From: Tomitella gaofuii
GTDB taxonomy: Bacteria; Actinomycetota; Actinomycetes; Mycobacteriales; Mycobacteriaceae
Assembly: GCF_014126825.1 (NCBI RefSeq)
Contig: NZ_CP059900.1
Coordinates: forward strand, 3,920,954 to 3,984,953
Length of the DNA: 64,000 nt
Direction of reading: 5' to 3'
Positions within the stretch are counted from its first letter, which is position 1. The number at the start of each line of letters is the position of its first letter. The notes beneath the pieces were generated by a model. It was not told where the DNA came from, searched no databases, and worked only from the letters and a program-made list of their open reading frames with translations. The translations under genes and the position numbers were made by a program. Below are positions 17,729 through 26,043 of the stretch, in pieces.

Positions 17729-19747
17729 ATGAGCGATTCGCAGCGCCCCGCAGACCGCCCGTCGGGCATCGACCTGTCGTTCCGGAACCCGGACGTGCGC
17801 CCCCAGGACGACTTGTTCGCCCACGTCAACGGCACGTGGCTGGACGAGCACACGATCCCGGCAGACCGCGCCGTGGACGGGGCGTTCCGCACCCTCTACG
17901 ACCAGGCCGAGAAGGACGTGCGCGTCATCATCGAGGAGGCCGTGGCGGCGGCGCGCGCCGGCGCCGAGGACTCGGACCAGCGCAAGATCGGCGACATCTA
18001 CCGCAGCTTCATGGATTCCGACGCCGTCGCGCGCGCCGGAACGGCCCCGCTGGCGCAGGAGGCCGCCGGGATCCGCTCCGCGGCCACCCCCACCGAGTTG
18101 GCCGTGGCCGTCGCGCGCCTGCAGGCCGGCGGCGTGCGCGGCGTCGTCGGCCTCTTCGTCGACACCGACGCCAAGGATTCGAGCCGGTACCTGCTGCACC
18201 TCAACCAGTCGGGGCTCGGCCTGCCGGACGAGTCGTACTACCGGGGCGACGAGCATGCCGAGACCCGTGCCGCGTACACCGCGCACGTCGGCCGGATGCT
18301 GGAGTTGACGGGTCTCGCCGCCGGCACCGACGCGGCGGCCGCCGCCGCGCGCATCGTCGACCTCGAAACGGCGATCGCGGCCGCACATTGGGACCGCGTG
18401 CGCAACCGGGATGCCGACCTCACCTACAACGCGTCCTCCGTCGCCGAGCTGGCCGCGCAGCACCCGGGCTTCCCCTGGCAGCAGTGGCTGGCCGCGACCG
18501 TCGAGGCCGCCGGGGCGGACGCCGCGGCGCATCCCGAGCAGCTCATCGTCCGGCAGCCGAGCTTCCTCGCAGGGCTGGCCGAGCTGTGGTCGCAGCGCCC
18601 GCTGGAACAGTGGCGCGAGTGGGCGCTCTGGCAGCTGGCCCACGCGCGGGCGCCATATCTGACCGACGAGGTCGTCGACGAGAACTTCGACTTCTACGGC
18701 CGCACCCTCACCGGCGCCGAGGAACTGCGCGACCGGTGGAAGCGCGCGGTATCCCTGGTCGAGGAGCTGATGGGCGAGGCCGTGGGGCGGCTGTACGTGG
18801 AGCGCCACTTCCCCCCGCGGGCCAAGGAGCGCATGCAGGTTCTCGTCGAGGACCTGCTGGAGGCCTACCGCCGCAACATCGCCGAGCTGGAGTGGATGAC
18901 ACCGGCTACACGCGGTAAGGCGCTGGCCAAGCTGGAGAAGTTCACGCCCAAGATCGGGTATCCGGCCCGGTGGCGCGACTACTCCGCGGTGACGGTGACG
19001 GCCGACGACCTGCTCGGCAACGTGCGCAGCGGCAACCTGGCCGAGTCGCGCCGCGAGCTGGACAAGCTGGGCGGGCCGGTGGACCGGGACGAGTGGTTCA
19101 TGACGCCGCAGACGGTCAACGCCTACTACAACCCGGGCATGAATGAGATCGTCTTCCCCGCAGCCATCCTCCAGCCGCCGTTCTTCGACCCGGACGCCGA
19201 CGACGCCGCCAACTACGGTGGCATCGGCGCGGTGATCGGGCACGAGATCGGCCACGGCTTCGACGACCAGGGCGCGAAGTACGACGGCGACGGCAACCTG
19301 GTCGACTGGTGGACCGACGACGACCGCGCCGAGTTCGGCGTGCGCACCCGGGCGCTGATCGAGCAGTACGGCAAACTGTCGCCGCGCGGCCTGCCCGAGC
19401 ACAAAGTCAACGGCGAGCTGACGATCGGCGAGAACATCGGCGACCTCGGCGGGCTGTCCATCGCGCTGGCCGCCTACCGGATCGCCCTCGAGCGCACGGG
19501 CGGCGCGGCCCCGGAGATCGACGGGCTCACCGGAGTGCAGCGCGTGTTCTTCGGCTGGGCGCAGGTGTGGCGCACCAAGGTCCGCGATTCCGAGGCGATC
19601 CGCCGCCTGACCATCGACCCGCACTCGCCGCCGGACCTGCGCTGCAACGGCGTGATCCGCAACATCGACGCGTTCTACGAGGCGTTCGGGGTGTCCGAGG
19701 ACGACGCGCTGTACCTGCCGCCGGACGAGCGGGTCGGCATCTGGTGA
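17729..19747 (+). CDS. zmp1: Zmp1-type zinc metalloprotease (M13/neprilysin family)
   Basis: A 672-residue M13 peptidase very similar along its length to M. tuberculosis Zmp1 (Rv0198c): the same opening (GIDLSFRNPDVRPQDDLFAHVNG), YYNPGMNEIVFPAAILQPPFF, and the zinc site VIGHEIGHGFDDQGAKYDGDG (about residue 500), with the third ligand Glu in GENIGDLGG. Zmp1 cleaves small peptides and in M. tuberculosis affects phagosome maturation; there is no classical signal peptide here either. The second ATG (17729) is preferred, as GGAAG lies about 10 bases upstream; the ATG at 17720 adds three residues. The next gene overlaps its stop codon by 4 bp. Confidence 0.93.
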   Translation: MSDSQRPADRPSGIDLSFRNPDVRPQDDLFAHVNGTWLDEHTIPADRAVDGAFRTLYDQAEKDVRVIIEEAVAAARAGAEDSDQRKIGDIYRSFMDSDAVARAGTAPLAQEAAGIRSAATPTELAVAVARLQAGGVRGVVGLFVDTDAKDSSRYLLHLNQSGLGLPDESYYRGDEHAETRAAYTAHVGRMLELTGLAAGTDAAAAAARIVDLETAIAAAHWDRVRNRDADLTYNASSVAELAAQHPGFPWQQWLAATVEAAGADAAAHPEQLIVRQPSFLAGLAELWSQRPLEQWREWALWQLAHARAPYLTDEVVDENFDFYGRTLTGAEELRDRWKRAVSLVEELMGEAVGRLYVERHFPPRAKERMQVLVEDLLEAYRRNIAELEWMTPATRGKALAKLEKFTPKIGYPARWRDYSAVTVTADDLLGNVRSGNLAESRRELDKLGGPVDRDEWFMTPQTVNAYYNPGMNEIVFPAAILQPPFFDPDADDAANYGGIGAVIGHEIGHGFDDQGAKYDGDGNLVDWWTDDDRAEFGVRTRALIEQYGKLSPRGLPEHKVNGELTIGENIGDLGGLSIALAAYRIALERTGGAAPEIDGLTGVQRVFFGWAQVWRTKVRDSEAIRRLTIDPHSPPDLRCNGVIRNIDAFYEAFGVSEDDALYLPPDERVGIW

Positions 19748-20616
19748 GCGGCCCGGACGGCATGCCCGGCGGGCACGCCCCGCCGCCGCCCGCCGATCCG
19801 GGCGTGCACAGGCTCGACCGCCACACGCGTCTGTGCATCTCGCTGGCGGCGCGGCCCAGCGACGTCGGCACCCGGTTCCACAACTTCCTCTATGCGGAGC
19901 TGGGGCTGAACTTCGTCTACAAAGCGTTCACGACGGGCGACCTCGCCGGCGCCGTGACGGGGATCCGCGCGCTCGGCATCCGCGGGTGCGGGGTGTCGAT
20001 GCCCTACAAGCAGGACGTCCTGCCGATGCTCGACCAGGTGCACGCGTCGGCCGGGGCGATCGGTGCGGTGAACACCATCGTCAACGACGACGGCAGGCTC
20101 ACCGGCTACAACACCGACGTGCTCGCCGTGCAGGCGCTGCTGCCCGACGGCGCCGGACGCAGCGCGCTCGTCGCGGGCAGCGGGGGCATGGCGGCGGCCG
20201 TGGTGGCGGCGCTGCGCCGCGCCGGGTTCGACGACGTCGTCATCGCCGCTCGCAACGAGGGGACGGGCCGGGCGCTGGCCGCGCGCTTTTCCGCCCGATG
20301 GATCCCCGACAGCGACGAGCACCGGGCGGACGTGCTCGTCAACGCCACGCCCATCGGCATGGCCGCGGCGGACGGGGCTGCGCAGGATCCGGCATTCCCA
20401 CGCGCCGCGGTGTCGGCCGCGCATACCGTGGTGGACGTGGTGGCGTCGCCGCCGCGCACCCCGCTGATCGCGCTGGCCGAGCGGTGCGGCGCGGAAACGG
20501 TCACAGGCGACGCGGTGATGGCGCTGCAGGCGGCCGAGCAGTTCCGGCTGTACACGGGCATCCGCCCAGGCGACGAGCAGGTACGCCGCGCGCGGGAGTA
20601 CTCGCGCCGCACGTGA
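19744..20616 (+). CDS. Shikimate 5-dehydrogenase-like NAD(P)-dependent protein
   Basis: A 290-residue protein of the shikimate dehydrogenase family, which reduces 3-dehydroshikimate or, in paralogues, quinate and related compounds. The substrate domain holds GVSMPYKQDVLPMLD (catalytic Lys in MPYK) and GAVNTIVNDDGRLTGYNTD; the NAD(P) domain has VAGSGGMAAAV in place of the usual GAGGAxRA, and later NATPIGM. The N-terminal block usually reading SxSP is diverged (CISLAARPSDVGTRFHNF), so this is probably an AroE paralogue rather than the biosynthetic enzyme. The GTG start overlaps the zmp1 stop (GTGA), implying translational coupling. Confidence 0.82.
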   Translation: MSGPDGMPGGHAPPPPADPGVHRLDRHTRLCISLAARPSDVGTRFHNFLYAELGLNFVYKAFTTGDLAGAVTGIRALGIRGCGVSMPYKQDVLPMLDQVHASAGAIGAVNTIVNDDGRLTGYNTDVLAVQALLPDGAGRSALVAGSGGMAAAVVAALRRAGFDDVVIAARNEGTGRALAARFSARWIPDSDEHRADVLVNATPIGMAAADGAAQDPAFPRAAVSAAHTVVDVVASPPRTPLIALAERCGAETVTGDAVMALQAAEQFRLYTGIRPGDEQVRRAREYSRRT

Positions 20617-20691
20617 TCCTGGCGGTGCACCGTGCGACGGGCTCGCTCCTGCAGGCGGACGCCGAGCGGACCGGCGTGAAAGGAGCGGGCA

Positions 20692-21192
20692 ATGGTCGAC
20701 ACGCCGCGCGACGATGAGCAGGACGGCAGCGACACGGACCGCGGCAAGCAGGACGGCACCGGCGCCGAACATGGCGGGGCGGCCGCGCGTCCGACGCCGC
20801 CCGCCACCCCCGTCGTCGCCCCGCACTGGCTGCCCCGGGTGAACCGGCGGTTCACCAACCGGATCCAGGGCGCGTGGGCGCCGTATCTGCCACCATGGGC
20901 GGTGATCCTGCATGTCGGCCGCCGCAGCGGGCGGTCCTACGAGACGCCGGTGCTGGCGTTTCGCCACCACGGGTCGGTCAGCGTGGCCCTCCCGTACGGT
21001 GCGCGGGCGGACTGGGTGCGCAACGTCGTCGCGGCACAGGGCTGCCGGATGCGGCGCCGCGGCAAGATCGTCGAGCTGACGCACCCCCGCATCGTCACCG
21101 ACGGCGCCGGCAGTGACCTGCCGCGGCCGGTGCGCATGGTCGCCGGCCGCGTCGCCGTCCTGGTGTTGGACGAGACGGCCCCGCCCAACTGA
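20692..21192 (+). CDS. Deazaflavin (F420)-dependent nitroreductase family protein
   Basis: A 166-residue protein of the DUF385/Ddn-like split-barrel family that binds coenzyme F420 in mycobacteria and relatives. The core runs from about residue 45 to 160: PRVNRRFTNRIQG, the ILHVGRRSGRSYETPVLAF strand-loop typical of the family, and DWVRNVVAAQGCRMRRRGK. The first 40 residues are a polar Asp/Gly-rich tail. The ATG is preceded by AAAGGAG at good spacing. The physiological substrate cannot be inferred. Confidence 0.85.
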   Translation: MVDTPRDDEQDGSDTDRGKQDGTGAEHGGAAARPTPPATPVVAPHWLPRVNRRFTNRIQGAWAPYLPPWAVILHVGRRSGRSYETPVLAFRHHGSVSVALPYGARADWVRNVVAAQGCRMRRRGKIVELTHPRIVTDGAGSDLPRPVRMVAGRVAVLVLDETAPPN

Positions 21193-21276
21193 TCCGCACC
21201 GCCCGCTCGGCTCGCACCGATCGAACGGGCCGCGCCGCCGAGCGGCCGCATCGGGCCGCGCGGCGCCCCGGCCGAT

Positions 21277-21282
21277 TATCAT
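21277..21282 (+). promoter_or_regulatory. -10 hexamer placed for a leaderless XRE regulator transcript
   Basis: TATCAT ends 7 bp before the ATG at 21289; the gap has no ribosome site. Confidence 0.55.
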
Positions 21283-21288
21283 CGGGGC

Positions 21289-21735
21289 ATGGCAGAAGGG
21301 GACAAACGACGCCCTACCCTGGGCGAGCTCATCCGCACCCAGCGCGAGATGGCCTCGCTTCCCATGCGCCGCCTGGCGGAGATGGTGGGCATTTCCAACC
21401 CGTATCTTTCGCAGATCGAGCGGAACCTGCGCGCGCCCAGCGACAAGGTGCTCGAGGCCATCGCCGAGAACCTCAAGTTGTCCTCGGAGCTGCTGTTCAG
21501 CACGGCCCGCCCCTCCGACCCCGAGGGCCAGCCCGAGGTGGTGGCGGCGATCCGGCGCGACCCCGACCTCACGCACGCCCAGCGCGCCACGCTCGAGGAG
21601 ATGTACTCGACGTTCCGGCACGTCACCGTCGAGAATCGCCGCCGCGGCCGCGGCACCGGACGGGACGCCGGCGACGTCGGCTTCCCCGCGAAGGCCGCCA
21701 CCGCACGCGACGGTGCCGCATCCGGAGACGACTGA
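21289..21735 (+). CDS. XRE family helix-turn-helix regulator (Rv0474-like)
   Basis: A 148-residue DNA-binding protein: HTH_3 domain at residues about 10-66 (LGELIRTQREMASLPMRRLAEMVGISNPYLSQIERNLRAPS) and a short C-terminal segment. It closely resembles M. tuberculosis Rv0474, which lies just before hbhA. Here the next gene is on the other strand and is a different small helical protein. A leaderless start is likely. A strong terminator follows. Confidence 0.85.
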   Translation: MAEGDKRRPTLGELIRTQREMASLPMRRLAEMVGISNPYLSQIERNLRAPSDKVLEAIAENLKLSSELLFSTARPSDPEGQPEVVAAIRRDPDLTHAQRATLEEMYSTFRHVTVENRRRGRGTGRDAGDVGFPAKAATARDGAASGDD

Positions 21736-21776
21736 ACCGGCGCGGCACCCGCGATGATCGCGGGCCCCGCGCCGGT
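21736..21776. terminator. Long GC hairpin between convergent genes
   Basis: A 41-bp near-perfect inverted repeat starting at the XRE stop codon (ACCGGCGCGG...CCGCGCCGGT), with TGA at the loop. It lies between the convergent XRE gene and the gene at 21799, so it can act in both directions. Confidence 0.65.
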
Positions 21777-21798
21777 GCAGCGCCAGCTCAGGGGTGCG

Positions 21799-22071
21799 TC
21801 AGGAAAGGACCCCGCGCAGCAGGTTGGTGGCAGCGCCGCTCACGCCCATGACCACCTTCTCCTGCGTCTCGACGAGCGTGCCGTACGGCTTGACGCCGGT
21901 GATGCCCGCGATCTTCTTCTGGAACCCGAAGCTGCGCTCGAGCGACTTCTCGTAGGTCTCCACGCCGTAGAGCCCCGCCTGCTTGACGACGGACACGATG
22001 CGGCCGGCGACGTTCGCATCGGAGTCGACGGAGCCGTCGATGACGGTGGTGTTCTTGCCGGTGTCTGCCAT
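21799..22071 (-). CDS. Small helical protein of unknown function
   Basis: A 90-residue protein, MADTGKNTTVIDGSVDSD..., that I do not recognise. After a polar 20-residue start, two amphipathic helices are likely (about 22-50 and 62-88), with no membrane span, so a lipid-, granule- or protein-binding role is possible but unproven. Its place next to the Rv0474-like regulator is that of hbhA in mycobacteria, but the lysine-rich tail of HbhA is absent. A good ribosome site (GAGGAGC) supports the start. A TTAGCA-N7-TGCTAA palindrome lies upstream. Confidence 0.7.
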   Translation of the reverse strand: MADTGKNTTVIDGSVDSDANVAGRIVSVVKQAGLYGVETYEKSLERSFGFQKKIAGITGVKPYGTLVETQEKVVMGVSGAATNLLRGVLS

Positions 22072-22143
22072 GGGTGCTCCTCAGCTCAGGTGACGCGGTA
22101 GGTCGCGCGCGGTAGCGCGGCCCTCCGCCGCATGGTTAACAGA

Positions 22144-22162
22144 TTAGCATACTGACTGCTAA
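22144..22162. promoter_or_regulatory. Operator-like palindrome TTAGCA-N7-TGCTAA
   Basis: Perfect 6-bp arms in an unusually AT-rich patch, 73-91 bp upstream of the ATG at 22071. The size and form suit a TetR-type or other dimeric regulator. Confidence 0.5.
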
Positions 22163-22237
22163 CGCGCATCGGCCTCGCCGCCCCGCGTGTCCCGGCCCCG
22201 GCCCGCACCCGCTCCCATCCGGGTCGCGCGGGATGGA

Positions 22238-23134
22238 TCACGTCTCGACGAAGGCGTCCTGCAGTGCGGCGATCCCTGCCCGCACGGTCGGCCGGTCGTT
22301 GTCGCGTCGCGACAGCGCGAACACCTCGCGGTAGAGCTCCGGCTCCGTATGCACCACGCGGACGCCCTCGGGGGTCGGCAGGTGTGCCAGGCGGGGGATG
22401 AGCGCCGCCGCCAGCCCGCGCGCCACGAACTCCAGGTGCGTCGCGAACTCGGCCACCCGGAAGTCGATCCGCGGCTCGACGCCCTGGCCGCGCAACGATT
22501 GCACCAGCCAATCGTGGAATCCCGTCCCCTCACTCCAGGCGGCCCATGGCACCCCGGAAAGGTCGGCCAGGCGCACCACCGTCCGCTCCGCCAGTGGATG
22601 GTCGGCGGGCAGCGCCAGGTCCGCCACATCGCGGTGCAGGAAGTGGATGGAGACGTCCTGCGGGATCTCCAGCGGAAGCGTGGACCAGCTGTCCACCACG
22701 GCGAGGTCCAGCTGCCTGCGCAGCACGTGCGGTATCAGCCACTCCGCCTCCCCCTCCGCGAGCGTGACCTCCAGGTGCGGGTGGTGCGCCTGGAGCGACG
22801 CGACGGCTCGCGGGAGCACGGTGCGGCTGGCGGAGACGAACGCCCCCAACCGCAGCGCGCCCACCACGTCGCCGTGCATCGAGGCCACCTCGGATTCCGC
22901 CCGCTCCAGCAGCGACAGGATCCGGTGCCCTCGGCGTGCCAGCAGTGCGCCGGCGTCGGTGAGCCGCACCCCGCGCCCCTGCCGCTCGACCACCGCCACG
23001 CCCAGTTCCTTCTCCAGCCGCCCGAGCTGCTGGGAGACCCCCGACGCCGAGACGTGCAGCGCATCGGCCGCCGCCGCCAGCGATCCCAGGTCTGCCACGC
23101 TGCACAACGCCCGCAACCGTTCCACGTTCAGCAT
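22238..23134 (-). CDS. LysR family transcriptional regulator
   Basis: A 298-residue LysR protein: HTH at residues about 4-62 (SLAAAADALHVSASGVSQQLGRLEKELG) and an effector domain at about 88-295. It is divergent from the EamA transporter at 23222 with 87 bp between starts, so it probably regulates that gene and itself. TATCAT (minus strand, just upstream of its ATG) fits a leaderless transcript. An ATA-N9-TAT box around 23144-23160 is a candidate LysR site. Confidence 0.87.
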   Translation of the reverse strand: MLNVERLRALCSVADLGSLAAAADALHVSASGVSQQLGRLEKELGVAVVERQGRGVRLTDAGALLARRGHRILSLLERAESEVASMHGDVVGALRLGAFVSASRTVLPRAVASLQAHHPHLEVTLAEGEAEWLIPHVLRRQLDLAVVDSWSTLPLEIPQDVSIHFLHRDVADLALPADHPLAERTVVRLADLSGVPWAAWSEGTGFHDWLVQSLRGQGVEPRIDFRVAEFATHLEFVARGLAAALIPRLAHLPTPEGVRVVHTEPELYREVFALSRRDNDRPTVRAGIAALQDAFVET

Positions 23135-23221
23135 GTGATCGATGATACATGACAGTTATTGATGCAAATCGGTGAAAACACGTCACTTGTGCTGGATTGT
23201 TCACGGCGACATCATTGACGC

Positions 23222-24337
23222 ATGGCCTTCCGTTCCCCGTCGCGCACGCTCGCCCCGCACACCCCGGCAACCCCGACCTCCGCGACGGGGGCACCCACCG
23301 TCCGCCCCGGGCTCGACCCGCGTCTCATCGCCGCCGCCGGTGCGGCCTCGATCTCACTCACCGCGGTGTTCACCAAGCTCGTGGACGCCTCCACGGCCAC
23401 GGTCGTGTTCTACCGTTGCCTGCTCGCGGTGCTGCCACTCGCGTTCCTCGCCTACGCCGAGATCCGCCGGAACGGCACGCCGTCGCGCCGCACCGTCGCC
23501 TTGCATGCCCTCGGCGGAGTGTTCCTCGGTCTCGATTTCGCGCTGTGGACGCAGTCGATCGCGATGATCGGCGCAGGCATCGCGACCATCCTCAACAACG
23601 TGCAGGTGCTCGTCGTGCCGCTGCTGGCCTGGGCGTTCTTCCGGGACAAGATCCCGATGCGGTTCGTCATCTCGGTTCCGGTGATGTTCCTCGGCATCGC
23701 ACTGGCAGGCGGGGTGCTCGGCGGCGAATCCGCCGCGGGCTCCGATCCGCTCGCCGGCACCGCGCTGGGCCTGCTCTCCGGCGTCGCGTTCGCCGGGTAC
23801 ATCATCATCATCGGCCGCACGGGCAAGGCGAGCGGCGGCGGGGCCAACTCGCAGGTGCTCGTCGCCACGATCACCGCCGGCATGGTCGGCACCGCGTTCG
23901 GCACCGCGTGGGGCGGCATCGATTTCACGCCCGGCTGGGGCGCCATCGGCTGGCTCGCCGCGCTGGCCCTGGTCGGCCAGGTGCTCGGCTGGGTGCTGCT
24001 GGGCGCGTCGTTGCCCAAGCTGCCGTCGCAAGTGGGCGCGTCGATGCTGCTGCTCCAGCCCGCCCTCGCCGTCGTGTTCGCCATGATCATCCTGGGCGAG
24101 CGGCCCACGTCCGCCCAGCTGCTCGGCTGCGTCGTCGTGATCGCGGCGGTGGCGGTGGTGGCCTTCGAGCCGCGGCGCCTCGGAACCCGCAGCTCCGGGT
24201 CCGGGCCCACCCCCGTCGACGTCGGGGACGACGCCCGTACCGCCCGCTGGCGCCGTCTGCGGGGCCGCCGCGCCACCGGCATCCGGCCCGTCGAGATCAT
24301 CGAATCGGACAGCGCCGCCCCGGCGAAGAGGCTCTGA
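23222..24337 (+). CDS. EamA/DMT family transporter
   Basis: A 371-residue drug/metabolite transporter with two EamA domains, about 10 helices between residues 38 and 320, followed by a polar Arg-rich cytoplasmic tail of about 55 residues. Substrates of such permeases include amino acids and metabolites; none can be assigned. Its expression is probably set by the divergent LysR gene. CATCAT ends 7 bp before the ATG, consistent with a leaderless start. Confidence 0.87.
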   Translation: MAFRSPSRTLAPHTPATPTSATGAPTVRPGLDPRLIAAAGAASISLTAVFTKLVDASTATVVFYRCLLAVLPLAFLAYAEIRRNGTPSRRTVALHALGGVFLGLDFALWTQSIAMIGAGIATILNNVQVLVVPLLAWAFFRDKIPMRFVISVPVMFLGIALAGGVLGGESAAGSDPLAGTALGLLSGVAFAGYIIIIGRTGKASGGGANSQVLVATITAGMVGTAFGTAWGGIDFTPGWGAIGWLAALALVGQVLGWVLLGASLPKLPSQVGASMLLLQPALAVVFAMIILGERPTSAQLLGCVVVIAAVAVVAFEPRRLGTRSSGSGPTPVDVGDDARTARWRRLRGRRATGIRPVEIIESDSAAPAKRL

Positions 24338-24435
24338 ACCTCCGTTGCCGACCGCTCCGCCGACCAAGCGGAATATGCACACCAGCGGGCCAGAACGTGC
24401 CAGAAACGCTTGCTCGGCGGGCCCGCTACGAACAA

Positions 24436-24474
24436 GCGCGCCGGCCACCCGGAGATCCCGGGTGGCCGGCGCGC
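24436..24474. terminator. Perfect 17-bp hairpin between convergent genes
   Basis: 24436-24452 pairs without mismatch with 24458-24474 (loop AGATC). It is placed between the convergent EamA and L,D-transpeptidase genes. Confidence 0.7.
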
Positions 24475-24510
24475 AACGGCAGGATCGGCGCTCGGCGGCG
24501 CCCTGGCGGG

Positions 24511-25616
24511 TCAGCCCGCCCAGGTCCCCCACGGCATCGAGAAGTCGGTCAAGCCGTCGTGCCCGTTCAGCTGGCCGCCCTGCGTGTTGACGACGATCAC
24601 CGGGTCGCCGGGCTTGGCGTTCTCGAAGAACCACTTGGCGTCGGCGGTGCTCACATTGAGGCAGCCGTGGCTCACGTTCGTGTTGCCCTGGGCGCCTACC
24701 GACCACGGTGCCGCGTGCAGGAAGATGCCGCTGTTGGACATCCGCGTGGCGTACTCGACCTCGAGCCGGTAACCCTCCGGCGAGTCGATCGGCACACCGT
24801 AGGTGGACGAGTCCATGATCATCGTCCGGAAGCTCTCACCCACGGTGTAGATGCCGTTGGGGGTCTCGTGGCCGGGCTTGCCCATGGACGTGGGCATGGT
24901 GCGCACCACCTGGCCGTCGCGGGTGACGGTGATCGTCTTCGTCGCGTCGTCGGCGGTGGCGATGAGGGCGTCGCCGATGGTGAAGTGCCGGACCGCGTCG
25001 CCCGCCTCCACGGTGACCTGTGTGTGCGCGGGCCACAGGTTCTCGGGACGCCAGCGCACCTGCGAGTCGCCGAACCAGTGGAACGCGCCGGTCACGCCGT
25101 TGTCGGTGGTCACGCGCATCGCCCGCTCCGCTGCGGCGCGGTCGCCCACCGGCGCGGGGAAGTTGATGATGATCGGCTGCGCGACGCCCACCACGGCGCC
25201 CTCCGACGGCGTGATCTGCGGTGTGGCGAAGTTGGCCGGTTCCAGCGGCGCCGGGCCGGTCTGGCCGACGGTGGCGCCGTCGGGCCCGTGCGCGACGGGC
25301 ACGCCGACCTGCTCGAGCACGCCGGCGAGGTTCTGCCCGCGGGCAGGGGGACGTCGGGCACCGGGACGGGCGGAACCTGCGGCAGCTCGGGCGCGGGGAT
25401 CTGCGGCAGCTCCACGGAGCCCGGCGCGCCGCCGAACAGCGGCTGCGCGGTCGCCGTGCCGCCTGCCAGCGCGAGGCCCGCGCCCAGCCCCACGGCCGCC
25501 GCGAGTGCGACGCCTGTGCGCAGCACGCCGGCGCGCACGCGGCGCAGCGGGCCCCGCCCCGTTCCCGCGCGGGAACGGCGGCGGTCGGGTCCGGTCGGTT
25601 GTGTCGGCATTCTCAT
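24511..25616 (-). pseudogene. L,D-transpeptidase with Ig-like domain, one frameshift
   Basis: Cross-links peptidoglycan 3-3 in the cell wall. The product of about 368 residues has an Arg-rich start and export signal (to TATAQ, about residue 57), a Pro-rich linker (PQIPAPELPQVPPVPVPDVP), an Ig-like domain (about 125-235) and a YkuD catalytic domain with the nucleophile in SHGCLNVS. It resembles mycobacterial Ldt proteins (the Rv0192/LdtMt1-2 group). The frame breaks in the C-run at 25336-25338 on the plus strand; one more base joins LPAG to QNLAGVLEQVG. This may be a sequencing error. Beginning at MRMPTQP or the nearby MPTQP; it ends near a strong terminator. Confidence 0.82.
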
Positions 25617-26043
25617 CCACCTCGGTCGGTCCGGCCGTCTACGATTTCCGCGGGCCGCAGCCGCGGCCGATCACGTGCACGACATTGTCCCACTTCCGGG
25701 CCCGACGCGCGCGACACCCCCTTCCGGACACCGTCTCCGAGCGCGCCCCCGGCCTGCGGTCCACGGCCCGCGCTGTGTAGCGTCCTGCCGCGGCGGGGCG
25801 ATAGTCCTCCATACAGGTCGTGAACGCCTGTCAAACAATTTGATAACGATGTGATGCAGAACACGTGTCAGTGTGGCATTGTTTGCTCGCGGCCCCGGAA
25901 CGACGCCCGACCCACGCCCTCAAGGTACGACGCCTTACAGGTACGACAAGGTACATCGCCATACAGGTACGACGCAGTATCCCGCGGTCGCCTCCGCAGT
26001 CCGGAGGCGACGACGCAGTCCGACGTTGCAGGAGGAGGACGCC
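25617..26043. promoter_or_regulatory. 427-bp divergent regulatory region (ldt / hydrolase)
   Basis: No gene seen. On the minus strand TTGACA (plus 25827-25832) is a possible -35 for the L,D-transpeptidase gene. On the plus side, a 16-bp-unit repeat array at 25923-25980 precedes the hydrolase. The 25800-25990 part is less GC-rich than its surroundings. Confidence 0.45.
25923..25980 (+). repeat. AGGTAC direct-repeat array upstream of the hydrolase
   Basis: Four units beginning AGGTAC: 25923-25938, 25939-25948 (a 10-bp short unit), 25949-25964 and 25965-25980. The 16-bp units read AGGTACGACGCCTTAC, AGGTACATCGCCATAC and AGGTACGACGCAGTAT. It lies 64-121 bp before the hydrolase start and is probably a multi-site operator. 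Confidence 0.65.
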
